DNA from: JAKQDH01 sp029558835
GTDB taxonomy: Bacteria > Planctomycetota > Phycisphaerae > UBA1845
Direction: 5' to 3'
DNA length: 64,000 nt
NCBI GenBank assembly: GCA_035356615.1
Contig: DAOQSN010000028.1
Span: forward strand, 10,559 to 74,558
The position numbers and the translations under genes were made by a program. How positions within the stretch are numbered: position 1 is the stretch's first letter; the number at the start of each line of letters is the position of its first letter. The notes below the pieces were generated by a model. It saw only the letters and a program-made list of their open reading frames with translations. It did not search any database and was not told where the DNA came from. Below, in pieces: positions 35,766-44,483 of this stretch.

Positions 35766-36110
35766 CGATCGACAGGGCTCGCGCCGCGCCTCGCGGCTGG
35801 CTGGAAGACAGGACGAGCGACTGAGATCAGCCTTATCTGCTGCATGGTCGAACGCAGCGTCGGTGAACCAAGAGCAAAGCGGGCGTTGTACTCGTAGACG
35901 CGGGGGGCGCAGCCCTTGCCCCTCGCGACGGGGGAGGTGTCGCGCTCATCAGAGGGCAGGTGGGGCGTCAACGTGCGAACCGCGATGAAGGCGTGAAAGG
36001 AGCAGGTCGCCTTCCGCGTGAAGCTGAAGCCCGGACCCAGGAGCAGGACCGCCCTCGCCAAGGGCACATGCAATCGTGTCCCGCATCTCGGGACGCCCAG
36101 GGAGCTTGAC
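35766..36110. other. Non-coding gap after the OLD nuclease
   Basis: These 345 bases carry no convincing gene. A GAAAGGAGCAGG site lies near 35996 and could serve the alternative GTG start at 36018 of the next gene. No terminator hairpin with a T run is seen, so the nuclease and the membrane protein could share a transcript. Confidence 0.5.
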
Positions 36111-37157
36111 GTGGTGGAGCGTGCCGACATTGGTGTCTTTCTGCAGCTTCTGTTGGAGGGCACGTTCGGCCTGCCCGAGATCGTGTGTCCGCGACTGGCG
36201 TTCCTTCTGGCCACTGGCAGTTGTGCCCTCTTCTGGGCAGGCGTAAAGGGTGTAGGCTTTCGCGATATATTGGGCGGGTTCAAGTTCACGCCGCTGCATA
36301 CTCTGGCGCTCCTGGGCCTACTGGCGGCGCTCGGACTGCTGCGTTTCGGCGTTACGTTTGCCTTCTTTCTTGTTGCGTTCGTTCGGACTGCGGAAGGTCA
36401 CTGTATTGGGGAGTACCTAAGGGCACGAGGAATGGGCCGGAGCCTCATCCTTGTGGTAGCCGTCATCTCCGTGAGCGTCGTACTTCTCATGGTCTTCGAT
36501 GGGCCTTCGCCCTACCTTCAGGTTCCTTGCGCCATTCTGGGGATCATCTTGTCTGTGAAAGGTGTGTGCAACCGAACGAGTTTTTGGGCGCGCATTCTCC
36601 CTGAAGGTGGGCGGGCCGTCGCGGTGTCGGGCATCGTTGGGGTGTTGTTGGCCGCGCACCTGTTCGTGCCCGGGAATCGAGGATTGAGCTTCGCGTACAG
36701 TGTTCTTGTCCCGTTCGGGGTCGCAATATCCATCGGGTGCTGGCCGATCGTCGAGTGCCTGCGCAACGACAGTAGTGCTGAGCGCGTCAAAGCTGTCAGC
36801 CTACCTTCCCTTGCCCTGAGTAGTTTCTTGTTCGCGCCGTTGCTGGGCGCGACAGCCGGCATGGCTATGCTGTATGGCGTGCATGTTGCGGACAAGCCGT
36901 CTATGGCGGACTACGAAGGCCCAGGTAAACTCGAGTACTGGATCAGGGCGGGAAGGGGACAGGAGTACCTCGAATGGGCCCAGATGGACTTTGCGCAGCG
37001 TTCGGAAGCGTACGAGCGGCGGCAGCTAAGCGACATATTCCCGCCCGAACTGCTGCCCCTCGTTGTTGGAGGTCAAGCGGGCGGTTACTTTGTGATCGGG
37101 TCGGCAGTGTTCGGCGCTGCGGTTTGGCTGCGGCGCAATGCAGCGGGTTCTGACTGA
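36111..37157 (+). CDS. Multi-pass membrane protein of unknown function
   Basis: A protein of 348 residues from a GTG preceded by AGGGAG at six bases; a GTG 93 bases upstream would add an N-terminal extension and cannot be excluded. It has about eight or nine hydrophobic segments, for example LAFLLATGSCALFWAGV, LLAALGLLRFGVTFAFFLVAF and SLILVVAVISVSVVLLMVF, with a soluble loop near the end (YWIRAGRGQEYLEWAQMDFA). I recognise no family. It lies after the OLD nuclease and has similar, lower GC, so both may have arrived together. Could be a defence partner, but nothing in the sequence proves it. Confidence 0.6.
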   Translation: MVERADIGVFLQLLLEGTFGLPEIVCPRLAFLLATGSCALFWAGVKGVGFRDILGGFKFTPLHTLALLGLLAALGLLRFGVTFAFFLVAFVRTAEGHCIGEYLRARGMGRSLILVVAVISVSVVLLMVFDGPSPYLQVPCAILGIILSVKGVCNRTSFWARILPEGGRAVAVSGIVGVLLAAHLFVPGNRGLSFAYSVLVPFGVAISIGCWPIVECLRNDSSAERVKAVSLPSLALSSFLFAPLLGATAGMAMLYGVHVADKPSMADYEGPGKLEYWIRAGRGQEYLEWAQMDFAQRSEAYERRQLSDIFPPELLPLVVGGQAGGYFVIGSAVFGAAVWLRRNAAGSD

Positions 37158-37194
37158 CCGAGATCAGCGACGTCCGCTCCGACCGTCCAGGCCC

Positions 37195-37280
37195 TCGCTG
37201 CCGCTCGGGCTCGGAGTGGCTGCAACTCTGCGGCCCTGGCAAGGCCGAAGTCGGTAGCCCAGGGTGGTAACCCTGGGGTA
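37195..37280 (+). repeat. Short repeat-mosaic fragment
   Basis: Contains CTCGCTGCCGCTCGGGCTCGG, GCGGCCCTGGCAAGGCCGAA and GTAGCCCAGGGTGGTAACCC, the first blocks of the large mosaic. The later blocks are absent, so this is a truncated copy or a minimal unit. Confidence 0.65.
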
Positions 37281-37319
37281 CTGCATGTCGAGGTCGACCG
37301 CCTGCAACCTTCGTAGGGC

Positions 37320-37347
37320 TTGACTTTCCCCGTTCCTGTGGCATAAT
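37320..37347 (+). promoter_or_regulatory. Sigma-70-type promoter for the rbfA-like/rtcB operon
   Basis: TTGACT and CATAAT are separated by 16 bases. Transcription would begin near 37355 and leave a 215-base leader. The leader holds an inverted repeat, GCAGAAAGG at 37379-37387 with CCTTTCTGC at 37430-37438, that would sequester an AGAAAGGAGG (Shine-Dalgarno-like) sequence. Whether this is a control element is inference. Confidence 0.55.
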
Positions 37348-37570
37348 CGAAGTCAGTGTTGCATTGTTCGCTCGTTTTGCAGAAAGGAGGTGCCGCGTGT
37401 GTTGTCTTGCGTCGATGCTTCGAGCGGAGCCTTTCTGCGCTCTCGGCCGCGGCTGATCCCTTCCTGATCGCCGGCTGAACGCAGCCGGGCTCTCCCTATT
37501 CGGTGGTTGGCTGATTCGAACGGACAAACACGGGTGATGCTGCGCGCATCGCCCGCAGCAAGGAGTGTAT

Positions 37571-37987
37571 ATGCCTTCGCGCAAGCGAAAGAGGAATGTC
37601 CTGCGCGCACCGTGCGCGCATCTGCATGCTGATGACGGCGTCGACCCGCGTGAGGACAAGCGACGCGACGCCGAGCTTGAAAGAAGACCGGACCGAAAGC
37701 TGTTGCAGCTTTGCAAGCAAGTAGCGCAGGCCCTGCAACTGGCCTTCGGAGAGCTGCCGCAGGCTGATGCCCTGTTCGGCGCGTCGGTGCGTGAGGTCGC
37801 ACCGGCGCCGAGTGCGGAACGCCTGCGCGCGGTGGTCGTCACGCCCGATCCCGCCCGCCGGGCGCAGATCGCGGCCATCCTGCAACGACACAGCGGCCGC
37901 CTCCGGGCAGAGGTGGCCTCGGCGATCACTCGTCACCGCGCCCCGGAACTTACGTTCGAGGTGGTGATGGAAGGAGGCGATTCATGA
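37571..37987 (+). CDS. RbfA-like protein in an rtcB operon
   Basis: A protein of 138 residues. A basic N-terminus (MPSRKRKRNVLRAPC) is followed by a KH-fold pattern: DRKLLQLCKQVAQALQLAF, LRAVVVTPDPARRAQIAAIL, and LRAEVASAITRHRAPELTFEV, the last being the RbfA hallmark (an L-R-x-E-x-x-x-x-I stretch followed by a Pro-Glu-Leu-x-F strand). RbfA matures the 30S subunit. Its stop overlaps the rtcB start (ATGA), so the pair is co-translated. Pairing with rtcB suggests a role in repair or restart of cleaved ribosomal RNA or tRNA rather than routine 30S maturation; that is inference. CAAGGAG lies before the ATG. Confidence 0.7.
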   Translation: MPSRKRKRNVLRAPCAHLHADDGVDPREDKRRDAELERRPDRKLLQLCKQVAQALQLAFGELPQADALFGASVREVAPAPSAERLRAVVVTPDPARRAQIAAILQRHSGRLRAEVASAITRHRAPELTFEVVMEGGDS

Positions 37988-39120
37988 CCGAAGGGACGGT
38001 GCTGAAACTGTGGGTGACTGAGCCACCCGAGCCGGCCGTACGGCAGACACTGGAGCGACTCGGGCGTGCGCCGGACGTGGTGCGCGTCGCGGTGATGCCC
38101 GACGTACACCTGGCCGCCGGTGTCAGCAATGGCGTGGCCGTCGCGACGGAGCGGCTCATCTACCCGCTGGCCGTCGGCGGTGACATTGGGTGTGGGTTCG
38201 CTGCCGTTGCGTTTCATGGCTCGGCCGCTCCATTGACGCGGCGCTCGGCGGCTGAGGCCATGTTGCAGGCTCTGCCCGCCGCGGTGCCTGTGATGCGTCA
38301 CCGGCGCCGTGACGGTCTGCCGGAGCTGCGGGAAGAGCTCGCTCCCGAGCGGCTCAGCTCGTCCGCGCTGGCTGCCCGGGCGACCGGCGACGGCCGGTTG
38401 GAGTTGGGCACCCTCGGCCGGGGCAACCACTTCCTGGAGTTCCAGGAGGACGACGAGGGATGCCTGTGGTTGATGGCGCACAGCGGCTCGCGCGCCATGG
38501 GGCAGCACATCGCCGCCTTCCATGGTCGGCGTGCCAATGCGGCCGGTGGTGGCCTGGCTTGGCTGCCGGCGGACGACGACACGGGTCAAGCCTACCTCCG
38601 CGATGTGGCGTGGGCACGTGCCTATGCGGCGGAGAGTCGGCTACGCATGCTCAAGGCGGCGGCCGACGTGGTTGCGGAGTTGGTCGGCAGCGAGCCCGAG
38701 TGGACAACGTTGCTGAACACCGACCACAATCACGTTCAGGCGGAGCAGCACAGCGGGCGGATGCTGTGGGTTCACCGCAAGGGAGCCAACGTGGCCGCGC
38801 CGGGCACGGCGAACGTCATCCCCGGCTCGATGGGCACGCACACCTATCACGTGGAAGGGCGCGGTGAGGCCGACGCGCTGGCGTCCAGCTCGCACGGAGC
38901 CGGTCGGCGTCTGAGTCGCAGCGCGGCGCGGGCGCAGATTCGCCGCCAGGACCTCGCTCGGCAGCTTGCCCACGTCTGGATCGACCCGAAAACCGCGGCC
39001 CGGCTCGTTGAGGAAGCGCCGGCCGCGTACCGGGACGTGGACGCCGTCATGCGCGCCCAGCGGGACCTCGTGTGCATCGTGCGCTGCGTGCGCCCGGTGC
39101 TCTGTTACAAGGGTGTCTGA
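37984..39120 (+). CDS. rtcB: RNA-splicing ligase RtcB
   Basis: A protein of 378 residues; the family is 370-480. It joins 2',3'-cyclic phosphate or 3'-phosphate ends to 5'-OH ends with GTP and Mn2+. Metal ligands are present: MPDVH at 38-42, GGDIGCG at 65-71 (Cys70), GRGNHF at 145-150, HSGSR at 166-170, and TDHNH near 250. The nucleophile region SSHGAGR at 302-308 contains the guanylylated histidine, His304. GSMGTHTY at 281-288 is also typical. It is the short RtcB form without a long N-terminal extension. Confidence 0.93.
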   Translation: MTEGTVLKLWVTEPPEPAVRQTLERLGRAPDVVRVAVMPDVHLAAGVSNGVAVATERLIYPLAVGGDIGCGFAAVAFHGSAAPLTRRSAAEAMLQALPAAVPVMRHRRRDGLPELREELAPERLSSSALAARATGDGRLELGTLGRGNHFLEFQEDDEGCLWLMAHSGSRAMGQHIAAFHGRRANAAGGGLAWLPADDDTGQAYLRDVAWARAYAAESRLRMLKAAADVVAELVGSEPEWTTLLNTDHNHVQAEQHSGRMLWVHRKGANVAAPGTANVIPGSMGTHTYHVEGRGEADALASSSHGAGRRLSRSAARAQIRRQDLARQLAHVWIDPKTAARLVEEAPAAYRDVDAVMRAQRDLVCIVRCVRPVLCYKGV

Positions 39121-39141
39121 AAACCACCGCGCAGGTGTCCG

Positions 39142-39172
39142 GGCCGGCTGCGCGGCCTTCGCGCAGCCGGCC
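39142..39172 (+). terminator. Hairpin after rtcB
   Basis: A perfect 12-bp stem GGCCGGCTGCGC with GCGCAGCCGGCC and a 7-base loop lies 21 bases after the rtcB stop. No T run follows, so termination strength is uncertain. A degenerate version (GGCCGGCTGCGCGG then CGCGCCGCCGGCC) is found in the duplicated segment at 44510-44540. Confidence 0.5.
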
Positions 39173-39269
39173 GGATTCACTTCCGGGAAGCACAAACGCG
39201 ACGGATTGCCACCGGCGACGGCGTGGACAGCGGCTCTGGAATCACCGAGATGGGCGATGTCTGCCAGAC

Positions 39270-39770
39270 GCCTCTTGCCCGCTCGCTTCCGCTCGGGCTC
39301 GGATGGTGCTGGCCTCTCCTTCATTCGCTCTTCGCCATTCCCCATTTCCCCCTGCCCGCTCGCTTCCGCTCGGGCTCGGAGTGGCTGAACTCTACGGCCC
39401 TGGAAGGGCCGACGTTCGTTGCCAGGGGTTTGTAACCCCTGGTGGCGCGTCGCCCACTCTCCCCATCTCTGTATTAGCTCTGGAGGGGAGGTGCATGGCG
39501 CGCCATTGTATATTACGATCTTCCGCCCCGGCGGGGCCTGATGGACTCATCACACAGGGCATGCTCCGAGGGCCTCCGCCCTGGGCTGACGACTTGCACT
39601 TCCACCGGGGCGGCGAGGGGGTTGTTGGTCTTGTGATCCCCGGTGCTGACGCGCCGGGCTACCGGTTTGCACCCCTTTCGGGGGTGAAACAGGTCGGTCG
39701 TTGTCGGTGTTCCCGTGGCTCACTGCGTCCGGCTGGTTGTTGTAGCCTCTTTGGGGTGGAGCGAACCGCT
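39270..39770 (+). repeat. Composite palindromic repeat mosaic, copy 2
   Basis: Begins with two CGCTCGCTTCCGCTCGGGCT units, then ACGGCCCTGGAAGGGCCGA, GCCAGGGGTTTGTAACCCC, CGCCCCGGCGGGGCCTGATG, CGAGGGCCTCCGCCCTGGG and GCACCCCTTTCGGGGGTG. It has the same block order as copies 1 and 3. It occupies most of the 755-bp stretch between rtcB and the large lipoprotein gene. Confidence 0.75.
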
Positions 39771-39875
39771 TGTCATCGGCGTGTCCGCGGATCGCACGCC
39801 TGCTCGAGCGCGCCTCAGTGCACGCCGGGTGGACGGCAAGACGGGGAACCAATAATCGTTTCGTTTCTCGTTCCG

Positions 39876-42800
39876 TCAGTCGTGGCAGTCCTGTGGGCAG
39901 TCGGCGGGAGTTTCCGGATCCTGGCAGTACCCGTTGCCGCACACGACCGTCGCGGGGTCAGCACAGCGTCCGTCGACGCAGTCGATGCCCTGCGGGCAAC
40001 TAACCTCCCGGTCCTTGCGCACACCGCCTTCGCAGTAATACTCCCGGAGGATCTTGCTGGTTGCACACACGTCCACAAGCGTATCGCCATACTGCGTCTG
40101 CCCGACGACGAAGACGTCCAGGTCGAGCGCGTAGGCGTCCGAGTCCGTGCACGCTAACGCAATGGCCATGCAGTTCGCGTCGCAGGTTACGCCATCAGGC
40201 GGGTCACACTCTTCACCCGGTGTGACGATCCCGTCACCACAGACCCAGGTCCGCGTGACCGTGATCCTGGCAAAGCCGATGGCACGACTGCCTTCCGCGT
40301 CGCGCACGGTCGCCATTATGACGTACTCGCCCTCCGGCGCGCTGCCCAGCAGTTCGAGCTGAGCACTGCCTGAGTTTCCCCCGGAGACCTGCAGAACAAA
40401 GGGAGCCCCTGTATCCGTCTCCGGATACGACGTCACCGTCCACTCGAACAGGCCGTAGGGGAAGGCACCACCGGCAGCAGAGGCCAGTAGCAGAACCGTC
40501 TCGCCAGGATTCACCTCCGGCGTGTCCGTCGTTACGGTGATCCAAAACGCGGACACACCTGCCTGGGAGAGATCTGGTGGCGTCGTCAGCCACGGTTCGT
40601 ACACCAACTTCGGCTTGACTCCGTCGCGTACCGGTGCGATGACGAGGTCCTCCGTCCGCGGCGGCGCCTGCCCCCACCAGCACTCGCTGGCATCGACATC
40701 CACGTACGCCCGGAGGCCATCACCCACATTCTGAACGTACAACGCCTCGGATCCGTTGCCGTGTATGCTGCACTGGGCGATTCTGACGTCCGCATAGGAA
40801 CCATTCCAGTTCGACTCAGAGACGGAGACCGACACCCCCTGCAACCCGTTTCCGGCGATCTCCGTCCTTTCCATGAGTACATCAAGGTCCAGTCTGAGGT
40901 CGTACGCGTCCAGCCAGGGGTTGCGTGTGTAGAGTGCCACACCGCCGCCGGCATTGTCCAGGACCCGACTGTCCCTGATGGTCCACGTATGTCCGCCCCC
41001 GTAGGTGTACTGAACTATCTGGATTCCAGTACCTCCATTACCGGCGATCGTGCACTCAGCCAGTTCGTAGTGCGTGTACAGAGAACAGACCGTGTGTGCC
41101 TTGCCCGACAACTGGACACCATTCCCGCCGCACCCTGTGATGCTGACGCGCTCCAGCCTGACCGTACTGCTCGCCAGGTTCCGTTCGTATGGCCTCGTCA
41201 CTCCGAACATGGAACAATTGCTGATCTTGGAATCTGCAATGATGATGGTACTCGGTTCGATCGTTTTGCACCAGTTGTCGGCCGGTATACCGAGGTAGTC
41301 CAGCAGCTCCAGCGCGTTCTGAGCGTACGTGAGCTCACAGAAGGACAGAATGCTCCCGGGGTGCAAACGGACGGAAGACCAGAAGCCCGGCGTTGGCTCC
41401 GCCGCCGTGAAGGTGATCACGCTATCGGTAGTTCCCTCAGCAACCAGACGCCCCGCAATGGCGTAGGGACCATCGAAGATGATGGTGACACCCGGCTCGA
41501 TCCAGAGCGTCTGGTCCCACGCGACCTCGACGTCGCTGACGACATGGTACGTGCCGCCGCTGGGCAAACAGGCGGCAGTGTCGATTTGCGCCGGCAGATT
41601 CCCAGGGGCGATGTCCGTACAACTGACGTAACACTGGTGACCTTCACATACCTGTCCGTCAGGGCAGTGGTCGGAGCTGACACACTCGACACACTCACCG
41701 GATGTACTGTCGCACACGCCTTCGGGACAGTCCGCATCGACCGTACAGCCTGTGGGGGCCGCCGGATCGTTAACAACAGTGACCGTCACGGTGGCAGTCG
41801 CGGTGGTCCCATTGGAATCTCGGGCGGTCACGGCGTAGACATAGGCGCCGGGCACGGCATCCGTCGAGAAGACCACCCAGATAGTCTGGAGATCGTCGAC
41901 GTGCCTTGTCGTACCGTCGGGCATGGTGACCGCCCAGCTATACGCAGCGGTTCCGACTGCGTTGACGGCCGTCGCGCTCAACAGAACCCGTTCTTCGGTC
42001 GGGTTGGTGAGCAGTGTTTCGCTGGCTGCGGCAGTCACCGTAAGGGGACCGGTATGGCCCTCAGTGCCGAGTTGCTGTACGAGCTCGGCGGTATCAGCGC
42101 GTATGGTAGGGCCGTAGAAACGCAGGTATGACGCGCGCAGGTCGTGGATCTCTGGAAAGAGGAGGTTGCCGGAGAGGCCGGGGACCACTTGGGGATGGTG
42201 CCCCCACAGGTACTCCTGGGCCGGCTGCGAGTCGTCAAACAGAGATACGATGTCCTCGTCGAGGTTCCAGAGCTGCAAGGCGGCCCACAGAATGGTGTCA
42301 TTCAATGCGTCGAGCACGCTGGCGTCTGCTGACTGACGGATGTTGAATTTCCGGACGCGAATGCCCCGCTCAATGGCCTGTCGGTAGTCCGCAGGACACC
42401 CGATGGCCGCCACGCCGACCGACTTGAGCAGCGTCTCCTGGGCGGTTGAGTAGTCCGGAGCCCAGGACGTGTAGTTGGCCCACAGGAGGTTCAGAGCCTG
42501 GACAATCTTGAAGTTGCCCTGCGAGTGGCCGATAAGCAACACGCCATATCCTTCGTTGAGGTGTTGCGCGATCCGGACGGCCAGCGTTCCTATGTCGCCC
42601 CCCCGCTCGGCCGCGAAGGTCGGGTTGCCAAACCACTCGAGCACCTTCTCGAACATGGCCTCCGGGGCGTCGGTTCCGATTCCGACAAACAACGCGCACG
42701 TGGCGCCCAGCGGCGGATTCGCCGTAAAGAAGAACGGGCATATCCTCTGGCCCCAGAAGGACCTCTGCTCGTTCTCAAAACTCGTGTTGTAGTGGAGGCC

Positions 42801-43367
42801 AACCCCGGTCAGGCGGTCGATGCGAGAGCCCGAGGGGCCGTGCCTCAGCAGGGTGTCCAAAGCCATTTGGTGGGCCTCAGCCTCTACGAAAGAGGTATTG
42901 ATGCCGTTGACGTAGATCCCTACAACGGGCGACGTGTCACCGGCTGCTGAAAGCTGCTGCGCTTTGGCTACACCGTTGTCGGACTCAAGCCAGAAGACTG
43001 TGTCTCCGAGGGATTCCTCAAGGTCCTGGTACGCCTCGAGGTCCTCAGGCGTCTGCAACTCCTGGGCTGCCGCCTCAAGAAGCGTGTCGGGAGCGCTCTC
43101 GGGGTCAGCAGCGTACAGCGCCCGGGCAGCTTCGTGGAAGGCCTGCAGCGATCCCGAAGCGTCTCCACCGCTCGCACTCGCATCCAGGGCGGCCCGGAAC
43201 GCAGATCCGACGGACTGCGGCGGGGCGCTGCCAGCGTCGTCGCCGTCTCCAGCTCCCCCTGCTCCACCTCCGCCCCCTCCGGCAGTCGGGCCTGAGCAGC
43301 CTGCTGGAATCGTAGCCATGACAAGCACGGCAAGCCTGACCCACGTGGCCCAGCCGAAACGGAGCAT
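39876..43367 (-). CDS. Very large secreted lipoprotein: lipase-like, cysteine-rich and beta-helix domains
   Basis: A protein of 1163 residues. The start is preceded by GGAGGTCAACGCT. A signal peptide ends in lipobox PAGC (Cys24), then a Gly-rich linker. Residues ~150-450 form an alpha/beta-hydrolase-like domain with the nucleophile motif LLIGHSQGNF (Ser282). A PKD/Ig-like domain follows, then a Cys-rich stretch (CTVDADCPEGVCDSTSGEC), a right-handed beta-helix region with repeated ECTIAGNGG, EIAGNGLQGV and CSIHGNGSEA turns, another Ig-like domain, and a DUF4215-type motif (VCGDGIVTPGEECDPPDGV). A cell-surface adhesion or degradation role is plausible. It is the only minus-strand gene of this region and lies between two diverged copies of the rtcB tail. 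Confidence 0.8.
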   Translation of the reverse strand: MLRFGWATWVRLAVLVMATIPAGCSGPTAGGGGGGAGGAGDGDDAGSAPPQSVGSAFRAALDASASGGDASGSLQAFHEAARALYAADPESAPDTLLEAAAQELQTPEDLEAYQDLEESLGDTVFWLESDNGVAKAQQLSAAGDTSPVVGIYVNGINTSFVEAEAHQMALDTLLRHGPSGSRIDRLTGVGLHYNTSFENEQRSFWGQRICPFFFTANPPLGATCALFVGIGTDAPEAMFEKVLEWFGNPTFAAERGGDIGTLAVRIAQHLNEGYGVLLIGHSQGNFKIVQALNLLWANYTSWAPDYSTAQETLLKSVGVAAIGCPADYRQAIERGIRVRKFNIRQSADASVLDALNDTILWAALQLWNLDEDIVSLFDDSQPAQEYLWGHHPQVVPGLSGNLLFPEIHDLRASYLRFYGPTIRADTAELVQQLGTEGHTGPLTVTAAASETLLTNPTEERVLLSATAVNAVGTAAYSWAVTMPDGTTRHVDDLQTIWVVFSTDAVPGAYVYAVTARDSNGTTATATVTVTVVNDPAAPTGCTVDADCPEGVCDSTSGECVECVSSDHCPDGQVCEGHQCYVSCTDIAPGNLPAQIDTAACLPSGGTYHVVSDVEVAWDQTLWIEPGVTIIFDGPYAIAGRLVAEGTTDSVITFTAAEPTPGFWSSVRLHPGSILSFCELTYAQNALELLDYLGIPADNWCKTIEPSTIIIADSKISNCSMFGVTRPYERNLASSTVRLERVSITGCGGNGVQLSGKAHTVCSLYTHYELAECTIAGNGGTGIQIVQYTYGGGHTWTIRDSRVLDNAGGGVALYTRNPWLDAYDLRLDLDVLMERTEIAGNGLQGVSVSVSESNWNGSYADVRIAQCSIHGNGSEALYVQNVGDGLRAYVDVDASECWWGQAPPRTEDLVIAPVRDGVKPKLVYEPWLTTPPDLSQAGVSAFWITVTTDTPEVNPGETVLLLASAAGGAFPYGLFEWTVTSYPETDTGAPFVLQVSGGNSGSAQLELLGSAPEGEYVIMATVRDAEGSRAIGFARITVTRTWVCGDGIVTPGEECDPPDGVTCDANCMAIALACTDSDAYALDLDVFVVGQTQYGDTLVDVCATSKILREYYCEGGVRKDREVSCPQGIDCVDGRCADPATVVCGNGYCQDPETPADCPQDCHD

Positions 43368-44321
43368 AGCGTTGACCTCCTTACTTGCAGCGGCGGCTCC
43401 ACTCGTAGCTTCCGTCGGAACGCCCGTGGCACTTCGGGTAGCACGTGGGCCGCACGATGATTGGACCTCAATGTAAGAGCTTCGCTCGCAATTACCTGGC
43501 CACTTTACCGAGTAACAATGCATACAGGAGCGCCTGCGGCGACGTCGAGTGGTATCGTAACCGATAGGCTGTCCCGACGCAAGGGCTTCCTGGCTTCCGT
43601 GGCAGTCGCGCGCGCAACCGAAGCGTAGGGTCCCGCCTATCTGAATCACCGTGTGCCATTCAGCGCCGCCGATCCTGACCGTGATGGCCAGGGAGCGGCC
43701 GCATCCCACCAGCGGCGCGCGGTCACGCACCCCGATTCAGATATCATCAGAAAGCAGCTCCTGCAGTAGGTGACGAGTGGGCGAGGACCCATAACCTGAC
43801 TATGTTGTCGTCTAAGTGAACAGGCGGCATAGTCGACGTGGCTTGAGAACTTGCCAGGATCGAGAACGCGCGGCATTCTGCTGGTCGCTAGGAACGAAGG
43901 TCGTCTCCACGGATGCCAGCGGTGGCTGCCACAACACCACGAGCAGCGAGCGGCAGGGTTTCGAAGCGGCCACAGAGGCGCAACACGCGGTTCGGGATCA
44001 GCGCGAGGAGCGGGCCTGACCAAACCACCGTGCGCGATTCCGCGCTGGCGATCGGAACCGCAGCCGCAGGGGAGCGGCGGCGCCACACTGTCTGGGGCGC
44101 GTGTTTGCGCACGCCCATTCAGGTGGCCGGAAGATGCTCCTGGCGGCCCTGGAGGACGGGGTAAACGTCTACGTGCGACGCCAGCGCTTCGAATGCGGCG
44201 GCGAGCAGGACGGGTACGGGCTGACCGTACGCAGCTACCGCAACGGGCCTATGCGGCGGCGGCTGACGCCGGGCGGCGAGACGATGCCGTTAAGCGTCGC
44301 GCGGGTCTGTAACATTCCGCC
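43368..44321. other. Gap with two related degenerate segments
   Basis: No complete gene. Segments at about 43652-43765 and 44026-44140 align with each other along their length at a rough three quarters identity: GGGAGCGGCCGCATCCCAC versus GGGAGCGGCGGCGCCACAC, then CACGCACCCCGATTCAG versus CGCGCACGCCCATTCAG. Translated in one frame both end in R-T-P-I-Q followed by a serine or cysteine-rich tail. They look like remnants of a duplicated gene or mobile sequence. The last part before 44322 has short open stretches only. Confidence 0.4.
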
Positions 44322-44483
44322 CGGCAGCTTGCCCACGTCTGGATTGACCCGAAAACTGCGGCCCGGCTCGTTGAGGAAGCGCCGGCCGCGTACCGGGACG
44401 TGGACGCGGTCATGCGCGCCCAGCGGGAGTTGGTGCGCATCGTGCGTTGCCTGCGCCCGGTGCTGTGCTACAAGGGTGGCTGA
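44322..44483 (+). pseudogene. rtcB 3'-end remnant
   Basis: Fifty-three codons ending in TGA match residues ~326-378 of the intact RtcB encoded at 37984: QLAHVWIDPKTAARLVEEAP, then AYRDVDAVMRAQRELVRIVR. The differences are mainly synonymous, with a few substitutions such as L-V-R for L-V-C, so it is an old copy. The guanylylation site and all metal ligands are missing. Downstream sequence is also shared with the intact locus. Confidence 0.85.
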
